Origin: CAYPJE01 sp964410945 | GTDB lineage: Bacteria; Fidelibacterota; Marinisomatia; Marinisomatales; TCS56 | NCBI GenBank assembly: GCA_964410945.1 | Contig: CAYPJE010000013.1 | Location: 1-64,000, forward strand | Length of the DNA stretch: 64,000 bases | Direction: 5' to 3' | Shown: positions 55,507 through 63,150 of the stretch, piece after piece | Layout of the letters: each line of letters opens with the position of its first letter | Numbering within the stretch: the first letter of the stretch is position 1 | Program-made: the position numbers and the translations under genes | The notes under the pieces: generated by a model | Seen by the model: the letters and a program-made list of their open reading frames with translations, nothing else | Databases searched by the model: none | Told to the model about the DNA's origin: nothing

Positions 55507-56031
55507 ATGGAAATTAAACAACCCGGTTCCCATCTGGATCATATGATGAAGCAGACCCGCAACCATCATGTCCAGTTAAGTTTCATGGCTGATACCAAAG
55601 CCAATATGCTGTTAACAATCTCCTCCGTAGTGATTACACTTTCGGTTCCGCACATTATGACGCCCGGCTTAAAATATGGCGCCCTCGTTCTGATCTTATT
55701 CAGCCTGATCACAATTATATTGTCCACCTATGCCGTAATGCCCAAGCTGCCGATTAAGATCAAGACCAGCCATGATATCGATATCCATCGGCCACGCTTC
55801 AACCTGCTGTTCTTCGGCGATTTTGTCCGGATGCCTTTCGAGGATTTCGAATCGGCGATGGAGGATACCCTGAATGAGCCGGGGAAAGTGTATAAATCTA
55901 TGACCAAGGAAATCTATACTTTAGGATTATTCCTGGCTGACAAGAAATATCGTTTTATCCGGCTGGCCTATGTGGCCTTTATCATCGGTGTATTCACCAG
56001 CGTTCTGGTGACTGTTGTTACCGGATTATAA
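55507..56031 (+). CDS. PycTM/DUF5706-like membrane protein (Pycsar effector-type domain), without cyclase neighbour
   Basis: The 174-residue protein has the DUF5706 pattern: an N-terminal helix (HLDHMMKQTRNHHVQLSFM), the motif ADTKANMLLTISSVVITLS leading into the first membrane helix, a second helix at ~57-76 (YGALVLILFSLITIILS), a cytoplasmic segment with FFGDF and FED, and a final block KKYRFIRLAYVAFIIGVFTS. In Pycsar anti-phage systems this domain is the membrane-disrupting effector activated by cCMP or cUMP. Here there is no cyclase gene beside it, so immunity is only a possibility; chromosomal orphan copies may have other roles. Confidence 0.82.
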   Translation: MEIKQPGSHLDHMMKQTRNHHVQLSFMADTKANMLLTISSVVITLSVPHIMTPGLKYGALVLILFSLITIILSTYAVMPKLPIKIKTSHDIDIHRPRFNLLFFGDFVRMPFEDFESAMEDTLNEPGKVYKSMTKEIYTLGLFLADKKYRFIRLAYVAFIIGVFTSVLVTVVTGL

Positions 56032-56055
56032 ACAATGCAGTTGTAGCCCTTAAAT

Positions 56056-56637
56056 TTATTTTATAACAACAATATCAATTATTTTAACTGGTGGTTCAAG
56101 CATCTGGCCTTCAGCGGGTTGCACCTGAATATTCCGGACAGTTTCCATTCCATTTATCACTTTTCCGAAAGCTGCAAATCCCTGACCATCGGGATTGCGG
56201 CGACCACCAAAATCCAACTCCGGTTGATCGCCGATACATATGAATATCTCGGAAGTAGCGCTCCCCGGTTCGTTACGAGCCATTGAAATAGTCCCATCCA
56301 GATGCCTGATGCCGGTCTGCTGGGTGGTCTCATGGATAATTGGAGCCAGCATTCGCTCCTCAGTATACAATCCTCCCTGGATCACCTCGATTTTAATATC
56401 GTTCTGTGGTTGATTGTCCATGGTAACAGTACGGTAGAAACCGGAGTTCCTGTAAGCACCCGACTCTACATAGCACAAAAAATTATTTACTGTCACCGGT
56501 GCTTTATCACCATACAGTTCAACCACAATATTCCCTGATTCAGTCTGGATTTCAATCAGCTGCATTTCTTCCCTGGCACAACCAGTGAAAACCAGCAACA
56601 GGAAAATCCACTTCAAAACACTACTTGTTTTCTGCAT
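56056..56637 (-). CDS. Cyclophilin-type peptidyl-prolyl isomerase, lipoprotein
   Basis: The 193-residue protein has a lipoprotein signal (SSVLKWIFLLLVFTGC, Cys20) followed by a cyclophilin domain: APVTVNNFLCYVESGAYRNSGFYRTV with the catalytic Arg, VIQGG, and ISMARNEPGSATSEIFICIGD. It catalyses cis-trans isomerisation of prolyl bonds in the periplasm. Its ATG abuts the stop of the upstream TIP30-like gene without a gap. Its stop is 25 nt from that of the convergent PycTM-like gene. Confidence 0.92.
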   Translation of the reverse strand: MQKTSSVLKWIFLLLVFTGCAREEMQLIEIQTESGNIVVELYGDKAPVTVNNFLCYVESGAYRNSGFYRTVTMDNQPQNDIKIEVIQGGLYTEERMLAPIIHETTQQTGIRHLDGTISMARNEPGSATSEIFICIGDQPELDFGGRRNPDGQGFAAFGKVINGMETVRNIQVQPAEGQMLEPPVKIIDIVVIK

Positions 56638-57291
56638 TTATTTGATCATTTCCTGAATCTGATCGGATTCGAAAATATTGATTCCATCCGGGTTCAACAA
56701 TAATTGTTTTACGATCGCCTGGGCAACCACCTTGGCTTGTATCGGACGATATTTACGGTATCTTCCCACTAACAATTTCCCTATGGGAGGAGCAACAACG
56801 CTGCCGATTTTTTCTCCCAACCTGAATTCATTTCGCTGGCCCAGCAAAAGTGAAGGTCGAAAGATTTGCAGGCTTTGAAATTTCATACCGGAAAGCTTTT
56901 CTTCTACGGCACCTTTGACACGATTGTAAAAAATTCTCGACTGCGGGCTGGCTCCCATGGATGTAACAATTGAATAGCATGATATTCCCTGTTTCACGGC
57001 CTCCTCCGCAAAATTAACGGGGATTGAATAATCCACATGTTTGAATGCTTCCTGCGAACCAGCCTTTTTGATGGTTGTCCCAAGACAACAGATTACACTG
57101 TCAATACTATTCCAGTCCAATGATCCGGGTTTATTAAAATCAATCTCTACTACTGAAACCTTTCCACTGTTGAAAACACAGGACCTCCGTACAGGGACCA
57201 AAATTTGGTCGACTTCATCTTCATCCACGAGTAAATCAAGACAAAATCCACCCACTAATCCAGTACTGCCTAATAATAGAATTTTCTTCAT
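56638..57291 (-). CDS. TIP30/HTATIP2-like NAD(P)-binding oxidoreductase
   Basis: The 217-residue protein is a short Rossmann protein of the atypical SDR class: LLLGSTGLVGGFCLDLLV is the nucleotide-binding motif, VICCLGTTIKKAG is typical for the TIP30-like group, and SIVTSMGASPQSRIFYNRVKGAVE has the Ser/Tyr-x3-Lys catalytic set. IFRPSLLLGQRNEFRLGEK follows as in bacterial homologues. The substrate is unknown. GGAGG 7 nt before ATG is a good ribosome-binding site. Confidence 0.88.
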   Translation of the reverse strand: MKKILLLGSTGLVGGFCLDLLVDEDEVDQILVPVRRSCVFNSGKVSVVEIDFNKPGSLDWNSIDSVICCLGTTIKKAGSQEAFKHVDYSIPVNFAEEAVKQGISCYSIVTSMGASPQSRIFYNRVKGAVEEKLSGMKFQSLQIFRPSLLLGQRNEFRLGEKIGSVVAPPIGKLLVGRYRKYRPIQAKVVAQAIVKQLLLNPDGINIFESDQIQEMIK

Positions 57292-57381
57292 TTTTCAACC
57301 TCCAATTATTGACAGACAACCAAACGAGACTTATAGCGGTCATATTTGAAGTAACCGTTAATTAAATAATCGAGAGAAATA

Positions 57382-57480
57382 ATGAAGCAATTAGTAAAAT
57401 GGCAGATTCGGTGGGTCCTGAGTTGGCTGACTCCATTTGTATTGATGGTGCTTGCTTTTGCCCCCTTTTTTATAGCCTGA
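57382..57480 (+). CDS. Possible 32-residue small membrane protein
   Basis: An ATG at 57382 with GAGAG 6 nt upstream opens a 32-codon frame that encodes MKQLVKWQIRWVLSWL, a basic amphipathic start, and then a hydrophobic segment ending APFFIA before TGA at 57480. The layout (positively charged N-terminus, one membrane helix, immediate stop) is that of a small membrane protein. It lies in the 210-nt gap between two genes on the opposite strand. No homologue is known to me and it may be chance. Confidence 0.35.
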   Translation: MKQLVKWQIRWVLSWLTPFVLMVLAFAPFFIA

Positions 57481-57501
57481 ATAACCTGAAACAAAGCGGA
57501 A

Positions 57502-58608
57502 CTACAGTTTCTTCTTGAAGATACGATAGCGTTTATAAATTTCTCCACCGGCCCGCTCCATCTCCGCCCGCACCTTGGTGTTGGTCTCCAGTTCTAAGTG
57601 GCTGTCAATAAAATCAAACCCGGCAGCAATGGCTGTTCGATACATGGCTGTTCCCATTAAAACATCCAGACCTCGGCCACGGTAGCTTTCACTGATCGCT
57701 CCCAACAATAAATCCAGCTGGCGGGATTTTCTGGCAGCCTGTTTGATATAAAAAATTCCAAATGGAAAAATGTGTCCTCTGGCTTTTCGCAGGCCGGTAC
57801 TTAAATTAGGAATCCCCAGGATGAAAGCCACGACCTGATTATCATTGGTCACGATTTTTACAAAACGCGGATCGATCAGTGGTAAAAACCGCTGGGCCAG
57901 TTGTTCCATTTCCGGCCTGGTCAATGGCTGGTAACCATCCAGGTGGCGGTAGGTTTCATTCATCAATTCAAACACCGGGACAATATGGGGCTGTAATGTT
58001 TTACGGGTGGTGAATTCAAGAAGTTTGAAATCATTTCGACGCAGAATCCGCTGATATATTTTCTCATAAAATGCCGGAATCTCCATGGGGATTTTATAGG
58101 CTACATAATCCACATGTTTGGTATACCCGGAGGATTCAAGATGGGAAATCAAATACTCAAAATTAACATAAGTGGACAGGGTCGGTTCTTCATCAAAACC
58201 TTCAATCATGAAGCCTTCCGGATCCTGATTTGTGAAACCCTTCGGCCCGATCAGGCAGTCCATCCCTTTACCACGCGCCCACTCTTCGACATAATCCAGC
58301 AGACCGGAAACGACTTCGGGTTCATCCGTCGATTCAAGGTAAGCAAACCGGCCATTCATTTCATTTCTAAACTGGTTGCTGCGATGATTAATAATCCCCA
58401 TAACCCGGCCCACATCGCGCCCCTCTTTAACGGCGATTAAACGGATTATTTCACATTCTTTCATTGCCGTGTTCTTTTCCGGATCAAAATACCGCCACTC
58501 ATCCATGAGGATTGGCGGAACCCATTTTTCATGACCGTGGTGCAAAGTAAAGGGCAGTTTGATGAAGCGCTTCAATTCGGATTTTGTATCGACTGTAATA
58601 ATCTGCAC
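57502..58608 (-). CDS. GNAT-fold acyltransferase-like protein (YghO-like)
   Basis: The 368-residue protein has N-terminal RFIKLPFTLHHGHEKWVPPI, a pattern common to a family of FCB and proteobacterial proteins related to E. coli YghO. The C-terminal part contains the GNAT-like block LLGAISESYRGRGLDVLMGTAMYRTAIAAGFDFIDSHLELETN with the acetyl-CoA-type RGRG loop. It probably transfers an acyl or amino-acyl group; the substrate is unknown. No signal peptide is present. Confidence 0.8.
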   Translation of the reverse strand: MQIITVDTKSELKRFIKLPFTLHHGHEKWVPPILMDEWRYFDPEKNTAMKECEIIRLIAVKEGRDVGRVMGIINHRSNQFRNEMNGRFAYLESTDEPEVVSGLLDYVEEWARGKGMDCLIGPKGFTNQDPEGFMIEGFDEEPTLSTYVNFEYLISHLESSGYTKHVDYVAYKIPMEIPAFYEKIYQRILRRNDFKLLEFTTRKTLQPHIVPVFELMNETYRHLDGYQPLTRPEMEQLAQRFLPLIDPRFVKIVTNDNQVVAFILGIPNLSTGLRKARGHIFPFGIFYIKQAARKSRQLDLLLGAISESYRGRGLDVLMGTAMYRTAIAAGFDFIDSHLELETNTKVRAEMERAGGEIYKRYRIFKKKL

Positions 58609-58812
58609 AGCGTTGTCTCACCTGGGATTTTCAGTTTCTATGACTATTAATTGATCTGCATACTTGTTGGAACTGAATTTACATCCTTTATTGCTGGAGG
58701 TGCCCTAATAATGCCCCTTGTCCAAAATAGATATTTAGTATAACTTATGGCTGTTCTAAAGTCTACGTATTACATAGCGTCCCTGCCTGTGATTAGCTCC
58801 CCCACTAATCAT

Positions 58813-58825
58813 CCCGCCTGGCGGG
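58813..58825. repeat. G+C-rich 13-bp palindrome upstream of the acyltransferase stop
   Basis: CCCGCCTGGCGGG forms a 6-bp all-GC stem around a single T in an otherwise A+T-rich gap between 58609 and 58846. It resembles the core of REP-like intergenic elements, but I found no second copy in this window. On the minus strand it lies just past the stop of the PlsC-like gene and may be part of its terminator, though a T-run is missing. Confidence 0.4.
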
Positions 58826-58846
58826 GACGTGCACAAAAAAACGGAA

Positions 58847-60211
58847 TCACTTATCTTTAAATAATTCCATATTTTTCATGTAATCCTGCTTGGCATCATT
58901 CAAAAAATGTATTAATTGAATCCGCTGCTCAATCACACGGTAAATCAAATTACGCTTGTGATAAAAAATATTAATAAATCTCAGATGCTGCCGGTAAGAT
59001 TGGAATTTTTCCATGTACCACATTACAAAATTTCCACTGGGGATTAAGAGCACGATATAAATAATTGTCAGCAGCAGAGAACCGGTCAGCTGCCAGAAAA
59101 GCGTTGCCAACAGGCCATAATAGGAAATAAATACAATCGCTCCGGTCGCCAATTTCGCCGTGGCATACCACTCTTGATCTGAAATATACCGCCGGGTATA
59201 CCAGCGTGGAAACTGGTAGGGCAGATAATTATTGATCAACCCGAAAACATAAACCGGAAATCCCAGCAACAAGAATACCAATGCACCAACACGCTTAATG
59301 AAGGCCCCCCGATCGGCAGTAGGTGACAGAAAATCATCATCAAGGTCAAGCCGGTCCAAATTGGACAGGTAGCGCTCCAGCAATTTCTTAAAATTTTCAA
59401 CCCGCTCGGGCTGTTGTTCATAAAACCATTCCACGGCCTGGATCATACCGCGAGTGACGGCGAATTCATCATTTTTATCCTTAGTCTTCATTCCCAGGTC
59501 GGTAATCAATTCCTTCTTGTAAATTCTCTCCAGGCCGGCGACGATATCTTCCATGTCCAGCTCCTTAACCGTTACCGTTAATTTCTGGAGAGCCAGTTCG
59601 ATCCGCTGAGTTACCAGATGGACGGTTTCAACCTCATCTTCCTGGTAGTTTTCTGAATAATCCGCAATATTTATTGGCTGCCCAAAACGTATATAGACAT
59701 CTGATCTGAATTTGACCGAATCGGAATAATTGATACCCACCGGGATTATCTTTACCCCCAGTTTGAAATCATTGCGCACCTCAGCACCCATGGCAATGCG
59801 GGTCGAACCGGTCTTGATTTTGCTCAGGGTGCGCTGTGCTGTGGAGATGCCCTCCGGGAAAATCAGGATTGATCCGTTTGTTTCCAGTAATTCGTAACAT
59901 TTATTGAAGGTATCCTCATTTTTGTCCATCTCATCAGGAACATCCTGGCGGCGGTAGACAGGAATGATATTCAGGTGATTCAGAAACCAACTGAATAGCG
60001 GATGAATAAAAAGTGTGCTTTTGGCAATGAAATACAGTTTCCGTGGAGCGGCATACCCGATCAGCATCGGGTCCAGCATAGTATTGGGATGATTGGCAGT
60101 AAAAATCACCGGGCCTTCATCCGGTATATTTTCAATATTGGTTACAATTACACGGTTGTAGAAAAATTTAATCGATCTAACCGCAAGCAATTTAGCTAGT
60201 TGATACAGCAT
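58847..60211 (-). CDS. PlsC-domain acyltransferase with C-terminal membrane region
   Basis: The 454-residue protein contains a 1-acylglycerol-3-phosphate acyltransferase-type domain: NHPNTMLD (40-47) is the catalytic His-x4-Asp motif, PVYRRQDVP and FPEGISTAQRTL are the other conserved blocks. It transfers a fatty acyl chain to a glycerolipid or related acceptor. After ~residue 300 come two to four membrane helices (GALVFLLLGFPVYVFGLINN; GAIVFISYYGLLATLF; LLLTIIYIVLLIPSGNF), an extended form found in many FCB genomes. ATG at 60211 has GGGAGG 3-4 nt upstream and is preferred over 60274. Confidence 0.88.
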   Translation of the reverse strand: MLYQLAKLLAVRSIKFFYNRVIVTNIENIPDEGPVIFTANHPNTMLDPMLIGYAAPRKLYFIAKSTLFIHPLFSWFLNHLNIIPVYRRQDVPDEMDKNEDTFNKCYELLETNGSILIFPEGISTAQRTLSKIKTGSTRIAMGAEVRNDFKLGVKIIPVGINYSDSVKFRSDVYIRFGQPINIADYSENYQEDEVETVHLVTQRIELALQKLTVTVKELDMEDIVAGLERIYKKELITDLGMKTKDKNDEFAVTRGMIQAVEWFYEQQPERVENFKKLLERYLSNLDRLDLDDDFLSPTADRGAFIKRVGALVFLLLGFPVYVFGLINNYLPYQFPRWYTRRYISDQEWYATAKLATGAIVFISYYGLLATLFWQLTGSLLLTIIYIVLLIPSGNFVMWYMEKFQSYRQHLRFINIFYHKRNLIYRVIEQRIQLIHFLNDAKQDYMKNMELFKDK

Positions 60212-60348
60212 ATTCCTCCCTAGCCGTTTTCGAATTATACTTTTAATCTCCAATATCTGGCTACATTTTTCCATTGGTACCGATCAAGACTTCAAACAGG
60301 GAAAAATTCTATTTAAATTATATTCCAATATGATAGGAAATATCCTGT

Positions 60349-61545
60349 ATGCATCTCCCTAAACGCAATATTCTTACTATAATCGTGAGTCTTCTGCTGA
60401 TCCTGTTCATCCTCCCGGGCTGTGAAGAAACCACCGATCCGGAAGTTGAGCGAGGAGAAATAGTCGATTCCAATCTGAAATTCAGTTATACAGTTGAAAC
60501 TATAGCCGATTACATTGCATTCACTGATCTTGGATTTAATTATAATCTGTCCTACGATGTGGAAGCTTACAGCCTCACCTACCGAACCGTGGATATTGAT
60601 GGTGAATCCACTTTAGCTTCTGGAGCGATTCTGGTACCGGCGGGCCGGGAAAATGCCCCTATGATCTGTTTGAATCACGGCACCGTTACTGAAAGAAACG
60701 CAGTTGCTTCGGTAAATCCGATGGCTTCAATAGAAGGATTCGTCGGATTACTGACTGCTTCCATGGGTTACTACACCCTGGTACCAGATTACCTGGGATA
60801 CGGCGTCTCAGAAGTTATGCATCCCTATATTCATGCCCGAAGCTATGCCACTGCCGTAGTGGACTTCATACGTGCCGGACTAAAACATAGCAGGGAGAAC
60901 AATTTCAGCCTTGATGAACAGATATTTATGGGTGGTTATTCCGAAGGTGGATACGCCACTCTGGCGGTCCTCCGGGCAATCGAGGAATATCATTCCGATG
61001 AAATCCAACTAACGGCTGTTGCACCAATGGCCGGACCTTACAATGTTTCCATGACCATTGATACCATGCTGGCCAGCATGGATTATACCAGTACCATCTA
61101 CCCTGCATTTATTCTAACTGCTTACAATACAGCCTATGACTGGGATGACTTGGGCAGCATCTTCCAGGAACCATATGATACTACCCTGCCTGTTCTATTT
61201 GACGGTAATCATTCCTATTCGGAAATCGCTTACTCCCTGCCCGATAATCTGGCTGACCTGCTTCAACCGGATTTTATTTCCGACTATTTGACAGGCCGGA
61301 ATACCGAATTGATTTCTATTGTTGAGGAAAACACACTGTTAAACTGGCATCCCACCGTTCCTTTGCGCTTCTTCCATGGCGATAATGATGAAGTTGTACC
61401 ATATTTCAATGCCGTAACTACAGTGGAAAATCTGTCGGCCAACAGTAGTGCAACCGTTGAATTGATTACCATTCCCAACGGTACCCATGAATCAGCCGGA
61501 CTGGAAGCAATCATTGGCATGCTTGACTGGTTCGAGGAATTTTAA
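60349..61545 (+). CDS. Alpha/beta-hydrolase lipoprotein (secretory-lipase-like)
   Basis: The 398-residue protein has a lipoprotein signal with lipobox LPGC (Cys25). The hydrolase domain shows the oxyanion-side LNHGT, the nucleophile Ser198 in GGYSEGGYAT, the Asp in FFHGDNDEVVP and the His in PNGTHES. YTLVPDYLGYGVSE is typical for the fungal secretory-lipase/LIP-like group. It is probably an outer-membrane or periplasmic esterase, lipase or peptidase-like hydrolase. It lies 36 nt upstream of the M28 peptidase gene and may be co-transcribed with it. Confidence 0.88.
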   Translation: MHLPKRNILTIIVSLLLILFILPGCEETTDPEVERGEIVDSNLKFSYTVETIADYIAFTDLGFNYNLSYDVEAYSLTYRTVDIDGESTLASGAILVPAGRENAPMICLNHGTVTERNAVASVNPMASIEGFVGLLTASMGYYTLVPDYLGYGVSEVMHPYIHARSYATAVVDFIRAGLKHSRENNFSLDEQIFMGGYSEGGYATLAVLRAIEEYHSDEIQLTAVAPMAGPYNVSMTIDTMLASMDYTSTIYPAFILTAYNTAYDWDDLGSIFQEPYDTTLPVLFDGNHSYSEIAYSLPDNLADLLQPDFISDYLTGRNTELISIVEENTLLNWHPTVPLRFFHGDNDEVVPYFNAVTTVENLSANSSATVELITIPNGTHESAGLEAIIGMLDWFEEF

Positions 61546-61581
61546 TTCTGATTAATTTGCCAAATCCAAACTGAGGTAAAA

Positions 61582-63099
61582 ATGAAACGATTACTACTCC
61601 CAATCCTGATCCTGTCACTGATCAACGCCGGTGAGCAACTCGATGAGCAGATTGTCGCCAGAATTAAGGTCGAGGCTTTCCAGAATTCCAAGATAATGGA
61701 AACCTTATCGAACCTTTCCGATGTGTACGGTAATCGTCTCACAGGATCGCCGGCCTATCGTGAATCGGCTCAATGGTGCATTTCGCAGTTGGCAGAATGG
61801 GGAATCCCGGCCGAAATGGAAGCCTGGGGTACCCTGCCAAACAGTTGGGATTACAATTACATCTCAGTCAACATGGTAAAACCGGATTATGTACCAATCC
61901 CGGCCTTCCCGAAAGCCTGGTCGGCCGGAACCGATGGAAAGATTACCGGTGAACCGGTTTTTGTCAGGATTGATTCGCCAGAGGATATCGAAAATTACCG
62001 CGGCACTCTGGAGGGGAAAATCGTATTTAATGGTGATCCGCGTGAGTTTACACCACATTTCACCGCCGATGCACAGCGGGTTTCCGAGGATGAACTGCTG
62101 GAACAGAAAGCAATTATCACCCCCAATATGAAAAATATTCCCGGCGCATCCTGGGAAAGGTATTCATCCTGGCTGGGGAAAACCGATACGGTAGCTCAAT
62201 TCTTCGCCGACGAAAAGATCGCTGCCCTGGTGGAGCCAAGCAGTCGTGACCATGGTGTCATCCGGGTAACCAGGATTTCATCAGACAGTAAATTTACCGA
62301 TTTTTTCCCGGCCCTGGTTATCTCCAACGAAAACTACGGCCGCATCTATCGTCTGCAGGAAAATGAATATCCGGTTGAAATCAGCATCGATTTACAGACT
62401 GAGTTCTTCGGCGAAACCACCGGTTACAACGTTATTGCCGAAATACCGGGGACGGACCGCAAACTGAAGGATCAGGTAGTGATGATTGGCGCACACCTGG
62501 ATTCCTGGCATGCCGGTACCGGGGCCACTGATAATGCCGGTAACGTAGCCACCATCATGGAAGCTCTGCGGATTCTTAAAAAACTGGATATTCAACCGCG
62601 CCGCACGATCCGCATCGCCCTCTGGGAAGGTGAGGAACAGGGGTATTACGGCTCGACCGGTTATGTAACCAGCCATTTTGCCGATCCGGCCACCATGACG
62701 CTAAAACCGGAACATGCCAATTTCTCAGTTTATCTCAATCTGGATGGCGGCACCGGAAAAATCCGCGGAATAACACTTCAACGGAATGAATTGGCCCGGG
62801 ATTTTTTCGAAGCCTGTTTCGCCCCCTTTGAGCAATATAATCCCATGGCTGTGTCAGTGGATGCTGTTTCCTACACCGATCATATCCCATTCGATTGGGT
62901 GGGCCTCCCGGCCTTTGACTTTATCCAGGACCTGATCGAATACCGGACCCGCACGCATCACACCAACATGGATGTGTATGAGGCCGTAATTGAAGAAGAC
63001 GTGAAATATAATGCCGCCATCATAGCCGTGCTGCTGTACCAGGCTGCCAACCGGGATGAAATGATACCGCGGCTGGAATTACCTTCACGTACAGAATAA
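61582..63099 (+). CDS. M28-family metallopeptidase, carboxypeptidase Q-like
   Basis: The 505-residue protein has a signal peptide (KRLLLPILILSLINAG). A PA-type insert lies at ~110-260 and the M28 catalytic domain follows: GAHLDSWH with His305 and Asp307, TGATDNAG with Asp317, LWEGEEQGYYG with the general base Glu351 and zinc ligand Glu352, NLDGGTG, and the last His in THHTNMD. Two zinc ions are bound in this family, which removes amino acids or splits dipeptides. It resembles plasma glutamate carboxypeptidase (CPQ). It fits with the other exopeptidases of the window. Confidence 0.93.
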   Translation: MKRLLLPILILSLINAGEQLDEQIVARIKVEAFQNSKIMETLSNLSDVYGNRLTGSPAYRESAQWCISQLAEWGIPAEMEAWGTLPNSWDYNYISVNMVKPDYVPIPAFPKAWSAGTDGKITGEPVFVRIDSPEDIENYRGTLEGKIVFNGDPREFTPHFTADAQRVSEDELLEQKAIITPNMKNIPGASWERYSSWLGKTDTVAQFFADEKIAALVEPSSRDHGVIRVTRISSDSKFTDFFPALVISNENYGRIYRLQENEYPVEISIDLQTEFFGETTGYNVIAEIPGTDRKLKDQVVMIGAHLDSWHAGTGATDNAGNVATIMEALRILKKLDIQPRRTIRIALWEGEEQGYYGSTGYVTSHFADPATMTLKPEHANFSVYLNLDGGTGKIRGITLQRNELARDFFEACFAPFEQYNPMAVSVDAVSYTDHIPFDWVGLPAFDFIQDLIEYRTRTHHTNMDVYEAVIEEDVKYNAAIIAVLLYQAANRDEMIPRLELPSRTE

Positions 63100-63107
63100 C
63101 AGCATTG

Positions 63108-63137
63108 ATGCCATCCGCCAAATGGCGGATGGCATTT
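63108..63137. terminator. Terminator between M28 peptidase and the convergent receptor
   Basis: ATGCCATCCGCC (63108-63119) and GGCGGATGGCAT (63124-63135) form a perfect 12-bp stem with an AAAT loop, extended by an inner A-T pair. TTT follows on the plus strand. It can serve both convergent genes. Confidence 0.85.
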
Positions 63138-63150
63138 AAAAATTCAGAGA

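Noticed and set aside
57306..57548. 80-codon minus-strand frame before the TIP30-like gene
   Set aside because: It overlaps the start of no unit, runs into the end of the 57502-58608 gene in another frame, and has no domain or ribosome-binding site.
58700..58745. GGAGGTG followed by a 10-codon frame (ATG CCC ... TAA), resembling a leader peptide
   Set aside because: It is very short, no attenuator structure follows, and no plus-strand gene lies downstream for 1.6 kb.
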